In this document: in pieces, positions 36,606 to 44,691 of the stretch | Position numbering within the stretch: position 1 is the first letter of the stretch | How the letters are laid out: each line of letters begins with the position of its first letter | IMG/VR virus record: IMGVR_UViG_3300024302_000014 | Coordinates: 1-53,048 of that record | DNA length: 53,048 nucleotides | Reading direction: 5' to 3' (one strand) | Source of the DNA: a virus | The notes under the pieces: model-generated | What the model was told of the DNA's origin: nothing | The model's database searches: none | The model's input: the letters and a program-made list of their open reading frames with translations, nothing else | Position numbers and translations under genes: made by a program

Positions 36606-37046
36606 TTAAGGACTTACTTCGTATAACACTTCTAAAGTTAGTTCTCCTACTCCATAGGGAGCAAGTAACCCTTCGTCAGTGGAAATAGAGTTAAGCCGTA
36701 TTTCCTGAGTAACCTTACCTGTATCATAGGTTAACTCATTATTATCGTCGATAACGCGTTCGATATCAACTAATAATTTCTCTAGTTCTATTACGGGCTC
36801 TTCTTGCTGTACGTAACATCTGATTGTTACTGCAAGATGCCCCCATTTAAAACCGCCAGGGAGATAATCCCTAAATTCGTTGCCAGCTACTACGCTGACG
36901 GAAGGAAAGTCAAATACTTCGTCCCAGAACTCTAACTTATTAGTAACGTTACTGTTAACGTCTATGTTATAAGGACTGGAACCATTGATTCCTTTTAATT
37001 TTGCTACTAGTGCGTCTACTATCGCTCCACGGGCTTTACCTGCCAT
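36606..37046 (-). CDS. Probable tail terminator / completion protein
   Basis: This 146-residue protein lies directly upstream of the tube gene. It starts with a helical segment (AIVDALVAKLKGI) and then has FPSVSVVAGNEFRDYLPGGF, KWGHLAVTIRCYVQQEEPVI, ELEKLLVDIERVIDDNNELT and a final GVGELTLEVLYEVSP. The order alpha, beta, long amphipathic helix, beta fits the lambda U / gpZ type of tail terminator that caps the tail tube and joins it to the head. No sequence-specific motif proves it, so position carries much of the weight. Its ATG overlaps the preceding stop by one base (TAATG) with AGGAG as ribosome site. Confidence 0.7.
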   Translation of the reverse strand: MAGKARGAIVDALVAKLKGINGSSPYNIDVNSNVTNKLEFWDEVFDFPSVSVVAGNEFRDYLPGGFKWGHLAVTIRCYVQQEEPVIELEKLLVDIERVIDDNNELTYDTGKVTQEIRLNSISTDEGLLAPYGVGELTLEVLYEVSP

Positions 37047-38341
37047 TACATTCTCCTAGTTCTTAAATCAAACTTGTTGTGTATGTACATCTCTGCTACT
37101 TCACGTATTGATTTATCAATTAATCTTCTAGGGTCTCTGAATTCGTTTCCCTGCTTATAGCCTCTTTCGAAAGTTTGGTAAGGTCTTTTCATGTACTCAT
37201 AAAAAGCGGTAACTTGGCCCTCTCTCGTAAAGCTCATTTGAGTAACCTTAACACTTGAAGCAAGTCTCCCACTTCTGTAAACTAGTGCAGGGGCCTTCAT
37301 GTTCTGCTTCAGTTGACCGTGTAGTAACGCATTGATCATACTGGTCACGTTTACTAATGAAGTAAATCGACCTCGTGGATCTTGAAGCCTTTGTGTTGTG
37401 GCCACCTTCTTAGCTGCACTCTTAGCTGCCATGCTCTTGGATTTAATAGAAGCTAAAGTAGGTACGACTAACCTCTTTTTTGCTTTCTTCCTAGATACCT
37501 TTTTTGAGGCTTTGGAGGTAGAAGGGGTTTTCTTTGAGTCAAACCCATCTAGTGCTTTATCTATTGAAGTATCTACGTACTTTAAAACAGAAGGACTGGC
37601 TTTAGTGTTCCCCCAATTCTCATCATTTGCGATAGCTAATACTGCTTTCTCAAGTGCTACTTTAAACTGTTCGTTCCCTTTTCTCTCTGCCGCAGCCAGC
37701 GTACCTTTATTATCTTTAGCTAGCTGTAAGTCTACGTATAGAACAAAAGCTTTTTTTATGTTACCTGCAGTAGTGAAAGTGGTAGATGCCTGTGTCTTAA
37801 TAGTAACACTATCTAAATCCAGCTTTGTACCTGCTGCAGACTGTAAAAATACTGCATCTAAGGCATTTTCTGCTACTTGATACTTTGCTGCAAACTTCTG
37901 CCACTCTTTGTAGGCCAGTAGAGTTCTGTACTCTACTGCCGCTAATACTGTATCGGACCCGTGCCCTATATTAAAAGCAGTGGAAAACTTAGGCGCACCC
38001 TCTCCTAGTATATTTACAAAATCAGGGTCTGTTGCTAGCCCAGCTTTCCACTTGCTTAGCACACCATAGCTTTTTGCACTATAATAGTTATATGCTCCAG
38101 AGGAAGTACGTGTATCTTTGAACTTAGTATTTAGCGAGTTAACTACCATAGTAGCTGCTTTAGAAGCAGAAGCTCTGTCTAAGTCATACACCCCTTTATC
38201 CATAAAGTGTGTAATTAAAGATGCATGCCCTACTCGAAAGCTATGGCTAACACCGCCCTTTTGTAGCTTTGGCTCTCTTAGGTCAGTACTTAATCTTCTT
38301 GTTATTCTTTTTACTAATAATTCTAGAGATTTTTGAGACAC
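37046..38341 (-). CDS. Head-tail joining protein with gp10-like C-terminal region
   Basis: This 431-residue basic protein uses a GTG start at 38341, supported by AGGAG six bases upstream and a one-base overlap with the connector stop (TAGTG). The C-terminal part (about 320-431) has LVYRSGRLASSVKVTQMSF, then EYMKRPYQTFERG and RDPRRLIDKSIREVAEMYI, which resembles HK97 gp10-like neck proteins. The N-terminal 300 residues are not recognised. They are helical with a lysine-rich stretch (SKASKKVSRKKAKKRLVVPT) that could touch DNA. It is about three times longer than usual gp10 proteins, implying an added domain. Confidence 0.6.
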   Translation of the reverse strand: MSQKSLELLVKRITRRLSTDLREPKLQKGGVSHSFRVGHASLITHFMDKGVYDLDRASASKAATMVVNSLNTKFKDTRTSSGAYNYYSAKSYGVLSKWKAGLATDPDFVNILGEGAPKFSTAFNIGHGSDTVLAAVEYRTLLAYKEWQKFAAKYQVAENALDAVFLQSAAGTKLDLDSVTIKTQASTTFTTAGNIKKAFVLYVDLQLAKDNKGTLAAAERKGNEQFKVALEKAVLAIANDENWGNTKASPSVLKYVDTSIDKALDGFDSKKTPSTSKASKKVSRKKAKKRLVVPTLASIKSKSMAAKSAAKKVATTQRLQDPRGRFTSLVNVTSMINALLHGQLKQNMKAPALVYRSGRLASSVKVTQMSFTREGQVTAFYEYMKRPYQTFERGYKQGNEFRDPRRLIDKSIREVAEMYIHNKFDLRTRRM

Positions 38342-39369
38342 TAAGCACTCCTGTACAAATCAAGTATACGTTTGATATGTGCAGGAAAGTCTTGAGGTTT
38401 ATCTGTTGGAGACGTTTTCGACGATATAGTCACACCATCAGAAATTGCTTTCCTAGGTGTAGACTCTTTCTTGTAATAGTACGTAACTAAATCGTAACAG
38501 GCAAGTTTTAAATCATCAGGAGTAGCTGGGTAGCCACCCTTGTATGTAACTTTAACCGTGTCAGGTCCAGTAGGGAATTGTGAAATTAACCCTTGTGGTC
38601 CTACTCTTACTAAGCGGTCTGATTCGGCATCGAACATGTACTGAGGCTGGGCAACCCAAAAGTTGCCTGCGCTAGTACATGCTGCTGCGTTAGTGAAGCC
38701 AGAGGCACTGCAGTCCCCGGTCCATCTGTTGGCAGTAAAGTCCCATGTGTCACCTGCGGTGTGACCAGTAGTTGCTCCAAGTGTAACAGACAGCCCATTC
38801 TCTAAAGATTGTTCTGTACCTGTTACTGCGATTCCCGTTTTATACCAATTTGCACCCCCGTCTCTAGACCACTTTAAAGTGTCCGGAGATCCTGCGCTTT
38901 CGATTTCTACTCTATATTGACGACCCACCTCACCTGTAGTAGTGGTGGACTGGTAACTTTTGAAAGACAAGTCATTTAAGCCTGCCCCCGAATAAGTAAC
39001 TGCATGACATGCAGCTTCCGTCGTCTTTGTAGAATCACTACACTGAGGTTGATTAGATACTAATAAGTGATAGTTTTCAGCATTTGCTAAATTATCTTCA
39101 ACTGTTTTCTTATCTAATGTGTTGGTTTTACGTTCCTCAACTGAAACAATTTCCTTGATAGGAATTTCTGTAAGGTATATAAAGTCGTGACCTCCACCGT
39201 TAAAGTATTCTACTTTATCAGTTGTATAGAAGTCAAGAAAAGACCTATTGCAATAGGTTTTTACAAGAGCAGAAACATGGCCGATAAGCGTATTAAGCTT
39301 AGCGTCAGCAGTAGTACTATTTATATTTGTGTAGGCTTTATAATCACCTAAATCTACTAAATTTGCCAT
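38341..39369 (-). CDS. Head-tail connector (gp6-like adaptor) with Cys-rich insert
   Basis: This is a 342-residue protein. The two ends form a typical adaptor: VDLGDYKAYTNINSTTADAK, LNTLIGHVSALVKTYCNRSF and HDFIYLTEIPIKEIVSVEER at the N-terminus, and VTYKGGYPATPDDLKLACYD with LVTYYYKKES near the C-terminus. Between them (about 105-245) lies an unusual insertion with two Cys-x10-Cys units (C110/C121 and C220/C231, the second followed by GNFW) around a beta module (YRVEIESAGSPDTLKWSRDG). Adaptors of this type form a dodecameric ring below the portal. The insertion probably points outward from the neck. That position is inferred. Confidence 0.75.
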   Translation of the reverse strand: MANLVDLGDYKAYTNINSTTADAKLNTLIGHVSALVKTYCNRSFLDFYTTDKVEYFNGGGHDFIYLTEIPIKEIVSVEERKTNTLDKKTVEDNLANAENYHLLVSNQPQCSDSTKTTEAACHAVTYSGAGLNDLSFKSYQSTTTTGEVGRQYRVEIESAGSPDTLKWSRDGGANWYKTGIAVTGTEQSLENGLSVTLGATTGHTAGDTWDFTANRWTGDCSASGFTNAAACTSAGNFWVAQPQYMFDAESDRLVRVGPQGLISQFPTGPDTVKVTYKGGYPATPDDLKLACYDLVTYYYKKESTPRKAISDGVTISSKTSPTDKPQDFPAHIKRILDLYRSA

Positions 39370-39389
39370 CTGATTCCTTCTGTCCTTGT

Positions 39390-39411
39390 AAAAACCTACA
39401 GCCCCCGTAGG
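39390..39411 (-). terminator. Probable terminator after the capsid gene
   Basis: Minus-strand RNA reads CCTAC-GGGGGCT-GTAGG followed by TTTTTAC. The five-pair stem is short, and an alternative six-pair stem (AGTCCC / GGGGCT) overlaps it. It follows the capsid stop by about 40 bases and may trim transcription after the most abundant product. Confidence 0.6.
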
Positions 39412-39448
39412 GACTATAGATTTCTATATTACTAAGTGTTAAGTACGA

Positions 39449-41446
39449 TTACGCGAATGTACCTACAGCTAGTCCACCTGATAAGTTACCTGCACCAGTT
39501 CCGCTTCCAGCAATGATTTGCTTGAAACCGAAGCGCTGTGTAGCAACTAATACACGTGATTGCTTCTCTACGTAGTACTCAGACTGAACGTTGAAACCAC
39601 GTTGACGAGGCATTAGGAAGTTAGCTTTATCAACCATTACTCCCCAAGTAGAGCCCGCAGTAGTAACATTAGGCATCTCTGGAGATACAATTACTGCCAT
39701 GCCGAACACTGTACCAACTTGACCGTTAAGTTTAGTAGCGTTATCAGCACCTACTAAGTTAACATCAGCAAACTCAGTATCTTGTAAAAGATCCCAGTAA
39801 GTATTCTGAGAAACAACACAAGCTAAGCCATTAGTGTTTAATCCGTACTTACCTAACTCACGACGTAACTTAAGAATATCAAGAGCCTTCACTTCTGTAC
39901 CCGCAGCTACAGTAGTTCCACCTTTAACAGCGATGTTAGTTAAACCCATAAACGGATCACCTGCACCAGTGTCACCAGCTAATAACTGCTCTTCAACTTT
40001 ACGTGCATGACCACGAACTAAAGAATCTTTAAGTAAAGGCATCATAGCGATAATTGAATCTTCATCAAATTCGTCGATCATAAATGTCTTACTTGCCATC
40101 TTAGCAGTTGTTAAGTAGATTTCACTCAATGTAACTGTCTTCTCAGCACCAGTTGTAGCGTCTGTACCATAAGTACCCGTACCAACCCAGTCAGCCTTAG
40201 CAGCATCAGGAGCAATTGGTAAAGTCATTTGAGCCGCGTTTAATTTGATTTCACGGAACAAAGGAGCAACTACTAGATTTTCTTGAACTTCTTTCTCAAT
40301 GTTATTTGAGATAATATGCTCATAATCTGTAGAAGAGATTTGACCTGATTGTGCACCACCGATTAAAGAAGTTGCTGCACCACCGGCTTTAAGCATTATG
40401 CCTAAGTCACCAGCTTTCTCAAGCATTTCACGACCGTGCTCAGTTTCGCCTAGTTGCTTACCAAGTAAAGAAGCAGTTAAAGCTGCAACTTCGAATTGAC
40501 CGTAGTCTACTTCGAAACCTTTAGTTCCTGCATGGTCAGAGAATTCCATCTTGTTTGAACGTAAAGCTTCGATTTCAGCTGCTTTTTCAGCGATCTCGTT
40601 CTTCATTTCAGACATTACAGTCATTGCGTCTTCTTGCTTCTCAGTAATACGTGCTTCTAGTTCTTTAACTAAACGCTCTGCACCTGTTTGGCCCATTTCG
40701 ATAATAGCAGCCTTTTGAGCTTCAGCTTCTGCTGCCGCTTTAGTTGCTGCTTCAGCAGTAGCTTTAGCTTTCGCTGCAGTCTCTGCTTGTTTCATAGCGA
40801 TATCAGCTGCAGTTTTCTTTGCTACTTCTGCCATCATTTCTTTGATTTGATTTTCATCCATTGTTTTATTTTCCTGTTCTAAATGAGCACCTATGGTGTC
40901 ATCCTTAGCACCAGTCATTGGTGCATCATTTTTTACATATTGAGATTTGAAAGCCTCAAACTCTTCGTTAGACCCATCAAAACCTTTAGCCAACGAAAAG
41001 AGGCTATCAGCGTTTGCTGGTATTGATACTACAGATACTTCGTGCAACTCTAAGTCTTTAATAACGAAAATATCTGTATCAGCGTCATAATCAGCGTCTT
41101 TAACTCTAAAGCCGACTGAGAATGCTTTGAGTATACCTTCTTTTACAAGATCGTATACTACTCCGGCAGATTTACTGATCTCTGCCACAATCTCTAAACC
41201 CTTATCTGTAACACTATAATCGACCATCTGACCTATTGGTTGTGCTCTATCATGGTATGCCAGGATAATTGGGTTTTTGAGATAATTAGTTAATGCGGAC
41301 TCTGTTCTCCAAGCCTCTTTTACGATAACATCACCAACTCTATCTTTGCTGGTAGTGTTTGCATATCCACGTACTGTAATAGTACCGTCTTCTGCCTCCG
41401 ATTTTGAAGATATTAAAGAGTCTAAATGAAAAGACTTATTTAGCAT
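39449..41446 (-). CDS. Fused prohead protease, scaffold (delta) domain and major capsid protein
   Basis: This 665-residue reading frame has three parts. Residues 1-195 are an HK97-type prohead protease with H65 (IILAYHDRAQ) and S110 (LKAFSVGF). Residues 196-300 are a coiled-coil delta/scaffold domain rich in Ala, Glu and Lys. Residues 300-665 are an HK97-fold capsid protein (LNAAQMTLPIAPDAAKADWV, ANFLMPRQRGFNVQSEYYVE). The ATG at 41446 has GGAGG six bases upstream. The frame is open further upstream to 41590, but that stretch is only the +2 reading of the AAPK repeat. A Met at residue 196 with AGGA upstream could start a separate scaffold-capsid. Protease and capsid are usually two genes. Confidence 0.9.
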   Translation of the reverse strand: MLNKSFHLDSLISSKSEAEDGTITVRGYANTTSKDRVGDVIVKEAWRTESALTNYLKNPIILAYHDRAQPIGQMVDYSVTDKGLEIVAEISKSAGVVYDLVKEGILKAFSVGFRVKDADYDADTDIFVIKDLELHEVSVVSIPANADSLFSLAKGFDGSNEEFEAFKSQYVKNDAPMTGAKDDTIGAHLEQENKTMDENQIKEMMAEVAKKTAADIAMKQAETAAKAKATAEAATKAAAEAEAQKAAIIEMGQTGAERLVKELEARITEKQEDAMTVMSEMKNEIAEKAAEIEALRSNKMEFSDHAGTKGFEVDYGQFEVAALTASLLGKQLGETEHGREMLEKAGDLGIMLKAGGAATSLIGGAQSGQISSTDYEHIISNNIEKEVQENLVVAPLFREIKLNAAQMTLPIAPDAAKADWVGTGTYGTDATTGAEKTVTLSEIYLTTAKMASKTFMIDEFDEDSIIAMMPLLKDSLVRGHARKVEEQLLAGDTGAGDPFMGLTNIAVKGGTTVAAGTEVKALDILKLRRELGKYGLNTNGLACVVSQNTYWDLLQDTEFADVNLVGADNATKLNGQVGTVFGMAVIVSPEMPNVTTAGSTWGVMVDKANFLMPRQRGFNVQSEYYVEKQSRVLVATQRFGFKQIIAGSGTGAGNLSGGLAVGTFA
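40861..40875 (-). promoter_or_regulatory. Candidate internal ribosome site for a free scaffold-capsid product
   Basis: Within the fused gene, AGGAAAATAAAACA precedes ATG (40861), giving AGGA ten bases upstream of Met196 (MDENQIKEMM). This is exactly the boundary between protease and scaffold domains. Initiation here would give a 470-residue delta-plus-capsid protein, close to the normal length. The spacing is slightly long, so strength is uncertain. Confidence 0.5.
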
Positions 41447-41717
41447 CTTTAACCTCCGCTTTTGGAGCCGCTTTTGGAGCCGCTTTTGGAGCCGCTTTTG
41501 GAGCCGCTTTTGGAGCCGCTTTTGGAGCCGCTTTTGGAGCTGCTGCAAATTGCTTTGCAATAAATCTTTGGAATCTAATATAAGACCCATAAGCTCTATT
41601 AATTACTGCGTAAGGGACAGGAACTTCTGCATCACTACGATACTCGCCTCTGTCCAATACTTTACCTAGCTTTTGAAAGTAACTTAGTACTTTTGATTCT
41701 AGTTCTGTTTTTGTCAT
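41436..41717 (-). CDS. Small protein with AAPK-repeat tail, unknown function
   Basis: This 93-residue protein lies between portal and protease genes. Residues 1-56 (ESKVLSYFQKLGKVLDRGEY, PYAVINRAYGSYIRFQRFIA) form a small helical domain that I do not recognise. Residues about 57-93 are seven copies of Ala-Ala-Pro-Lys and a final AEVKDAK. Such proline/lysine/alanine tails occur in histone H1-like and other nucleic-acid- or polyanion-binding proteins. Here it could bind packaged DNA or the acidic scaffold, but that is inference. The repeat DNA also supplies the region just before the protease ribosome site, and the stop lies 11 bases inside the protease gene. Confidence 0.75.
   Translation of the reverse strand: MTKTELESKVLSYFQKLGKVLDRGEYRSDAEVPVPYAVINRAYGSYIRFQRFIAKQFAAAPKAAPKAAPKAAPKAAPKAAPKAAPKAEVKDAK
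41461..41544 (-). repeat. Seven tandem 12-base units (AAPK codons)
   Basis: Seven head-to-tail units of TTTGGAGCCGCT (plus-strand reading) run without a break. Only the seventh differs, by one base (GCT for GCC in the centre). The unit is a multiple of three, so gain or loss of units keeps the frame. Low divergence implies recent expansion. Confidence 0.95.
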
Positions 41718-41719
41718 TG

Positions 41720-42913
41720 TTATTCCTCTGAGTTTGGTTTAGGCTTTTTCGGAGCCCCACCTTCCTGACCTGAGACACCAGATGCTGAGCCAGATACATT
41801 TGCCGGAATTCGAACTTTTTCTAGTTCAGGATCCGATATATCCTCAAGTCTAAGCCTACTTCTTGCCTCGGCACCCGTCATAATTCCATTATTAACTAGT
41901 GCTGAGTAGTACTGGGCTTCATCTTTAAGTTCAGGTCTTAGGGCTTCTACACCTTGCACAACAATTTCCATGTCATACGAAAAGAACCTTTCTAAACCTG
42001 CTACTAACTTTCGTACTATTGGAAGTACTGTACTTAAGTAAAATAGTCGCAGATTCGGGTTTATATTAGCATTGTTACCGGAGTCTAGAAGGATAGGAGG
42101 AACTCCTAATGCCTTTAGGATTCTAGTCTCGTGCGCAGTAACTGCGTCTTCAAAATCTAAGTCTTTAAACGACTTCTGATTTATAGTATCTAACTCTAGT
42201 CCACCATCTAAGATTAGAGGTCTTCTGCCTCCTGATCTAGGGTTATACTTTCTGATCCAAGATTCTAGTAATCTTTCTTTAACTTTGGCAGATAATGTAT
42301 TAGGACTTTTTATTACAAGTCCTGGTACTGCGCCGTTGCTAAAGAAGTTATCTTGGAAGTCATGCATTTTAGCTAGTGTATCTAATGACCTTGTAGCTGA
42401 GGACAGTCTGGAGTCCCCTCTAAAGATAGAGTTTGCAGAGTTCTCCTTTATATGAATTATCTCTTCTGGCTTAAATTTCTTTTGCTCGTACTTATAGTGA
42501 TTAATAAAAGTTTTTTTGTCTGATATAATCTCTACGTTCTGTGCGGGTAGATGGTATAAGTGTGCTCCATCAAAGTACATAAATATGTTACCCTCAGTAA
42601 TAAAATCTAGGAATATAGCGCGTCTAAACGTACTACTATCCTGGTAAGGGTTCGGTTGATAATTTATCAACTGGTCAATTTTGTTCTTTCTAAGAAGAGC
42701 GTTCCCTGCGAAGGGTAACTTATCTCCTACATCTATGTTAATTGAAGCTGCGGCGTCTACAATAAGGTTAATACCTCTGTTAACTACCTCTACTTCTTTG
42801 TATGCTACGTTGTATCTTCTCCACGGTTTCGTCGATGCTGAAGAGCTTTCAGATCCGTGTATATCAGGCTGTGCTGGATTTAGTTTTGATACAAACTTAT
42901 CAAATAGTCCCAT
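41720..42913 (-). CDS. Portal protein (HK97 type)
   Basis: This 397-residue protein has the layout of the HK97 portal family: NVAYKEVEVVNRGINLIVDA near the N-terminus, YQDSSTFRRAIFLDFITEGN with IFMYFDG, IIHIKENSANSIFRGDSRLS, HDFQDNFFSNGAVPGLVIKS, FEDAVTAHETRILKALGVPP and GVEALRPELKDEAQYYSALV with NNGIMTGAEARSRLRL near the end. It forms the twelve-subunit ring at the capsid vertex through which DNA is packaged and ejected. The ATG lies inside the end of the HNH gene (14-base overlap) and has AGGA upstream. It is followed by the AAPK-repeat protein gene after two bases. Confidence 0.92.
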   Translation of the reverse strand: MGLFDKFVSKLNPAQPDIHGSESSSASTKPWRRYNVAYKEVEVVNRGINLIVDAAASINIDVGDKLPFAGNALLRKNKIDQLINYQPNPYQDSSTFRRAIFLDFITEGNIFMYFDGAHLYHLPAQNVEIISDKKTFINHYKYEQKKFKPEEIIHIKENSANSIFRGDSRLSSATRSLDTLAKMHDFQDNFFSNGAVPGLVIKSPNTLSAKVKERLLESWIRKYNPRSGGRRPLILDGGLELDTINQKSFKDLDFEDAVTAHETRILKALGVPPILLDSGNNANINPNLRLFYLSTVLPIVRKLVAGLERFFSYDMEIVVQGVEALRPELKDEAQYYSALVNNGIMTGAEARSRLRLEDISDPELEKVRIPANVSGSASGVSGQEGGAPKKPKPNSEE

Positions 42914-43277
42914 ATTCTTTTTTCCTACGTTTTTGTACCCAACGTTCTTGCTTTGGGCCGGTAGTCAGATTAGGCTTCTTACCATATATACTGTGAAGTT
43001 TCAGATGGTGCGTATGGCAGAGGGTTACTGTTTCGTCGTACACTTTCGCGTGCTCCTCTTCAATAAATCTGTCACGAACTCCCATGATGTCATCTACAGT
43101 ATTAATAGTAATTCCGTTCTCTTTCAACCATTTCTCTAATAACTCAGTCATTCCATAAAAGTGGTGAAAGTCTAATTCCTCAGTACTGCCACATATTTTA
43201 CACTCAGAGTCTTTATCGTATGCGCTCTTAGCGCGGTCACGGACATACTTTACTATGTCCCTCTTTAATTCTGTCAT
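42900..43277 (-). CDS. HNH endonuclease
   Basis: This 125-residue protein has a zinc-stabilised HNH core: C26-x2-C29 (SECKICGS), H38-H39 (ELDFHHFYG) and C87 with H90, H91 and H95 (TLCHTHHLKLH). The tail is basic (QERWVQKRRKKEY). It lies between the large terminase and portal genes. In several phages of the HK97 kind, an HNH protein next to the terminase is needed for DNA packaging and cos cleavage (HK97 gp74 is the known example). A freestanding homing-type nuclease is the alternative. It is the first gene after promoter 43334-43362. Confidence 0.88.
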   Translation of the reverse strand: MTELKRDIVKYVRDRAKSAYDKDSECKICGSTEELDFHHFYGMTELLEKWLKENGITINTVDDIMGVRDRFIEEEHAKVYDETVTLCHTHHLKLHSIYGKKPNLTTGPKQERWVQKRRKKEYGTI

Positions 43278-43333
43278 ATAATTAACCTTGAATAATCAAG
43301 TATTTTTCTTATATCTCTAATTTTTATACAGTA

Positions 43334-43362
43334 ATTATACTTGTGTTGGAGCAAAAAGTCAA
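43334..43362 (-). promoter_or_regulatory. Sigma70-type promoter for the capsid-tail operon
   Basis: On the minus strand TTGACT (43357-43362) and TATAAT (43334-43339) are 17 bases apart, with GAAAAATATGTC upstream. The gap between large terminase and HNH genes has no other clear function. The leader of about 50 bases contains a small CTTGA / TCAAG hairpin just before the ribosome site. Confidence 0.88.
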
Positions 43363-43386
43363 GACATATTTTTCCGGTGTCCTTAA

Positions 43387-44688
43387 TCAAAAGGTAACGT
43401 ACGCAGCTACGAAGGTATATAAACTGTACCTAAGAGCATCCGCCATATGCGAAGCCATGTTATGAACGGGCTTCTCCTTTAGTAAATTCAAATTTGGATC
43501 CCATTGATACTGATCCAAGGAAGCTAAGGACTTTTTACATCTCTGATCTACTATAAGTTGGTTGTTCTCTACTATTGTAGCCACCGAGGAGATTCCCGCC
43601 AAAACATCTTTTGTAGCGTTGACCGTCGAAATATCGTAGTCTTGAGCCAGGTCCCACCGCATTTGCTGCGCGGCGGAATCAATGTAAATGACATCGATGT
43701 CCCACTTCTCTATTAAATCTCGAATAACTTCAGCATGCTGCTCAGTAGTTTTCTCGGCTTCCATGTATTCGTCGACAAGATAATATAGCTCTGTTTCCCA
43801 ATCGTAAGCCATTACACAAAAGGCAGTAGGGTCTCTATATCCGACATCGAGACCTGCAAACACATCCATATTGCTAACATCTAGATCCTCTAGGTCCTCT
43901 ACACAATTCTCGAAATCGAAGTCCCAAATCTGTCCCTCAAACTGGTTGAAGTCCGCAAGGTACTCCTGTGAAAATTCAGCCTTCGACATTCCCTTTTTAG
44001 CTTCTTCAATATCTTTAGCACTTACACGGGGATTTTCATGGTATGTAGCATGTATACTAGCCCAGTCCGTGAATTCTTCACTAAAACCTCGATGATAGAA
44101 GTCTGCGAACCAGTTGTTTCTACCACGAGGTGTAGATATGAAAATAGCCTTGGAATTTGGCTTGTCAAGAGTAGGTCTAAGAGCAACATTAAATGCCTCT
44201 AAGCCGTCTGATAATGCAGCCTCGTCGAAGATAATCAAATCATACGAACGACCAACCACGGAATCTACTTGATTCACAGAGCCCATACGAATAGTAGAGC
44301 CATTGGAAAGTTCAATAATTTTATCCTTCGCATTGTCTCGAGTTACCTCAAGATCGAAATGTTTGATCAGGCTACGCTGTAGATCGAATGAAATTTGAGA
44401 AAGTGAGTAGTTGGGACTCATTATCAGGATATTAGTACCAGGAACTAAGGCAGATAGCTGCCCTATAATATTTGATATATATGTTTTGCCCTGGCGTCGA
44501 GATAGTGCAGCAACAATAAACCTATACTTAGGGTTGTTAACTGCATTAAGTAGGGCTACCTGGGACCTAATCGGTTGAATCCCTAGTAACTCCATGTAAC
44601 TATCTATAGGTAATTTAATAAACCTATCTGCTTTGTCGAAAGTTTGAATACTTTCGGCACTAATATCATCTCTGCTAATCTCTAACAT
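43387..44688 (-). CDS. terL: Terminase large subunit
   Basis: This 433-residue packaging motor has an ATPase half with Walker A S63-RRQGK-T69 (LSRRQGKTY, the variant form common in phages) and Walker B with D155-E156 (LIIFDEAALS). Its nuclease half has acidic residues D281 (AGLDVGYRDP), D337 (VIYIDSAA) and D417 (SHMADALRYSLY). It cuts concatemeric DNA and drives it into the prohead. Unlike in most phages it is about 6.7 kb away from the probable small subunit, with a collagen-like fibre, phoH and membrane/exported genes in between. It is the last gene before promoter 43334-43362. Confidence 0.95.
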   Translation of the reverse strand: MLEISRDDISAESIQTFDKADRFIKLPIDSYMELLGIQPIRSQVALLNAVNNPKYRFIVAALSRRQGKTYISNIIGQLSALVPGTNILIMSPNYSLSQISFDLQRSLIKHFDLEVTRDNAKDKIIELSNGSTIRMGSVNQVDSVVGRSYDLIIFDEAALSDGLEAFNVALRPTLDKPNSKAIFISTPRGRNNWFADFYHRGFSEEFTDWASIHATYHENPRVSAKDIEEAKKGMSKAEFSQEYLADFNQFEGQIWDFDFENCVEDLEDLDVSNMDVFAGLDVGYRDPTAFCVMAYDWETELYYLVDEYMEAEKTTEQHAEVIRDLIEKWDIDVIYIDSAAQQMRWDLAQDYDISTVNATKDVLAGISSVATIVENNQLIVDQRCKKSLASLDQYQWDPNLNLLKEKPVHNMASHMADALRYSLYTFVAAYVTF

Positions 44689-44691
44689 TTA

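Noticed and set aside
41447-41590. 48-residue LQKR-repeat N-terminal extension of the protease-capsid frame
   Set aside because: It is the out-of-frame reading of the AAPK repeat of the preceding gene. A better start with GGAGG lies at 41446.
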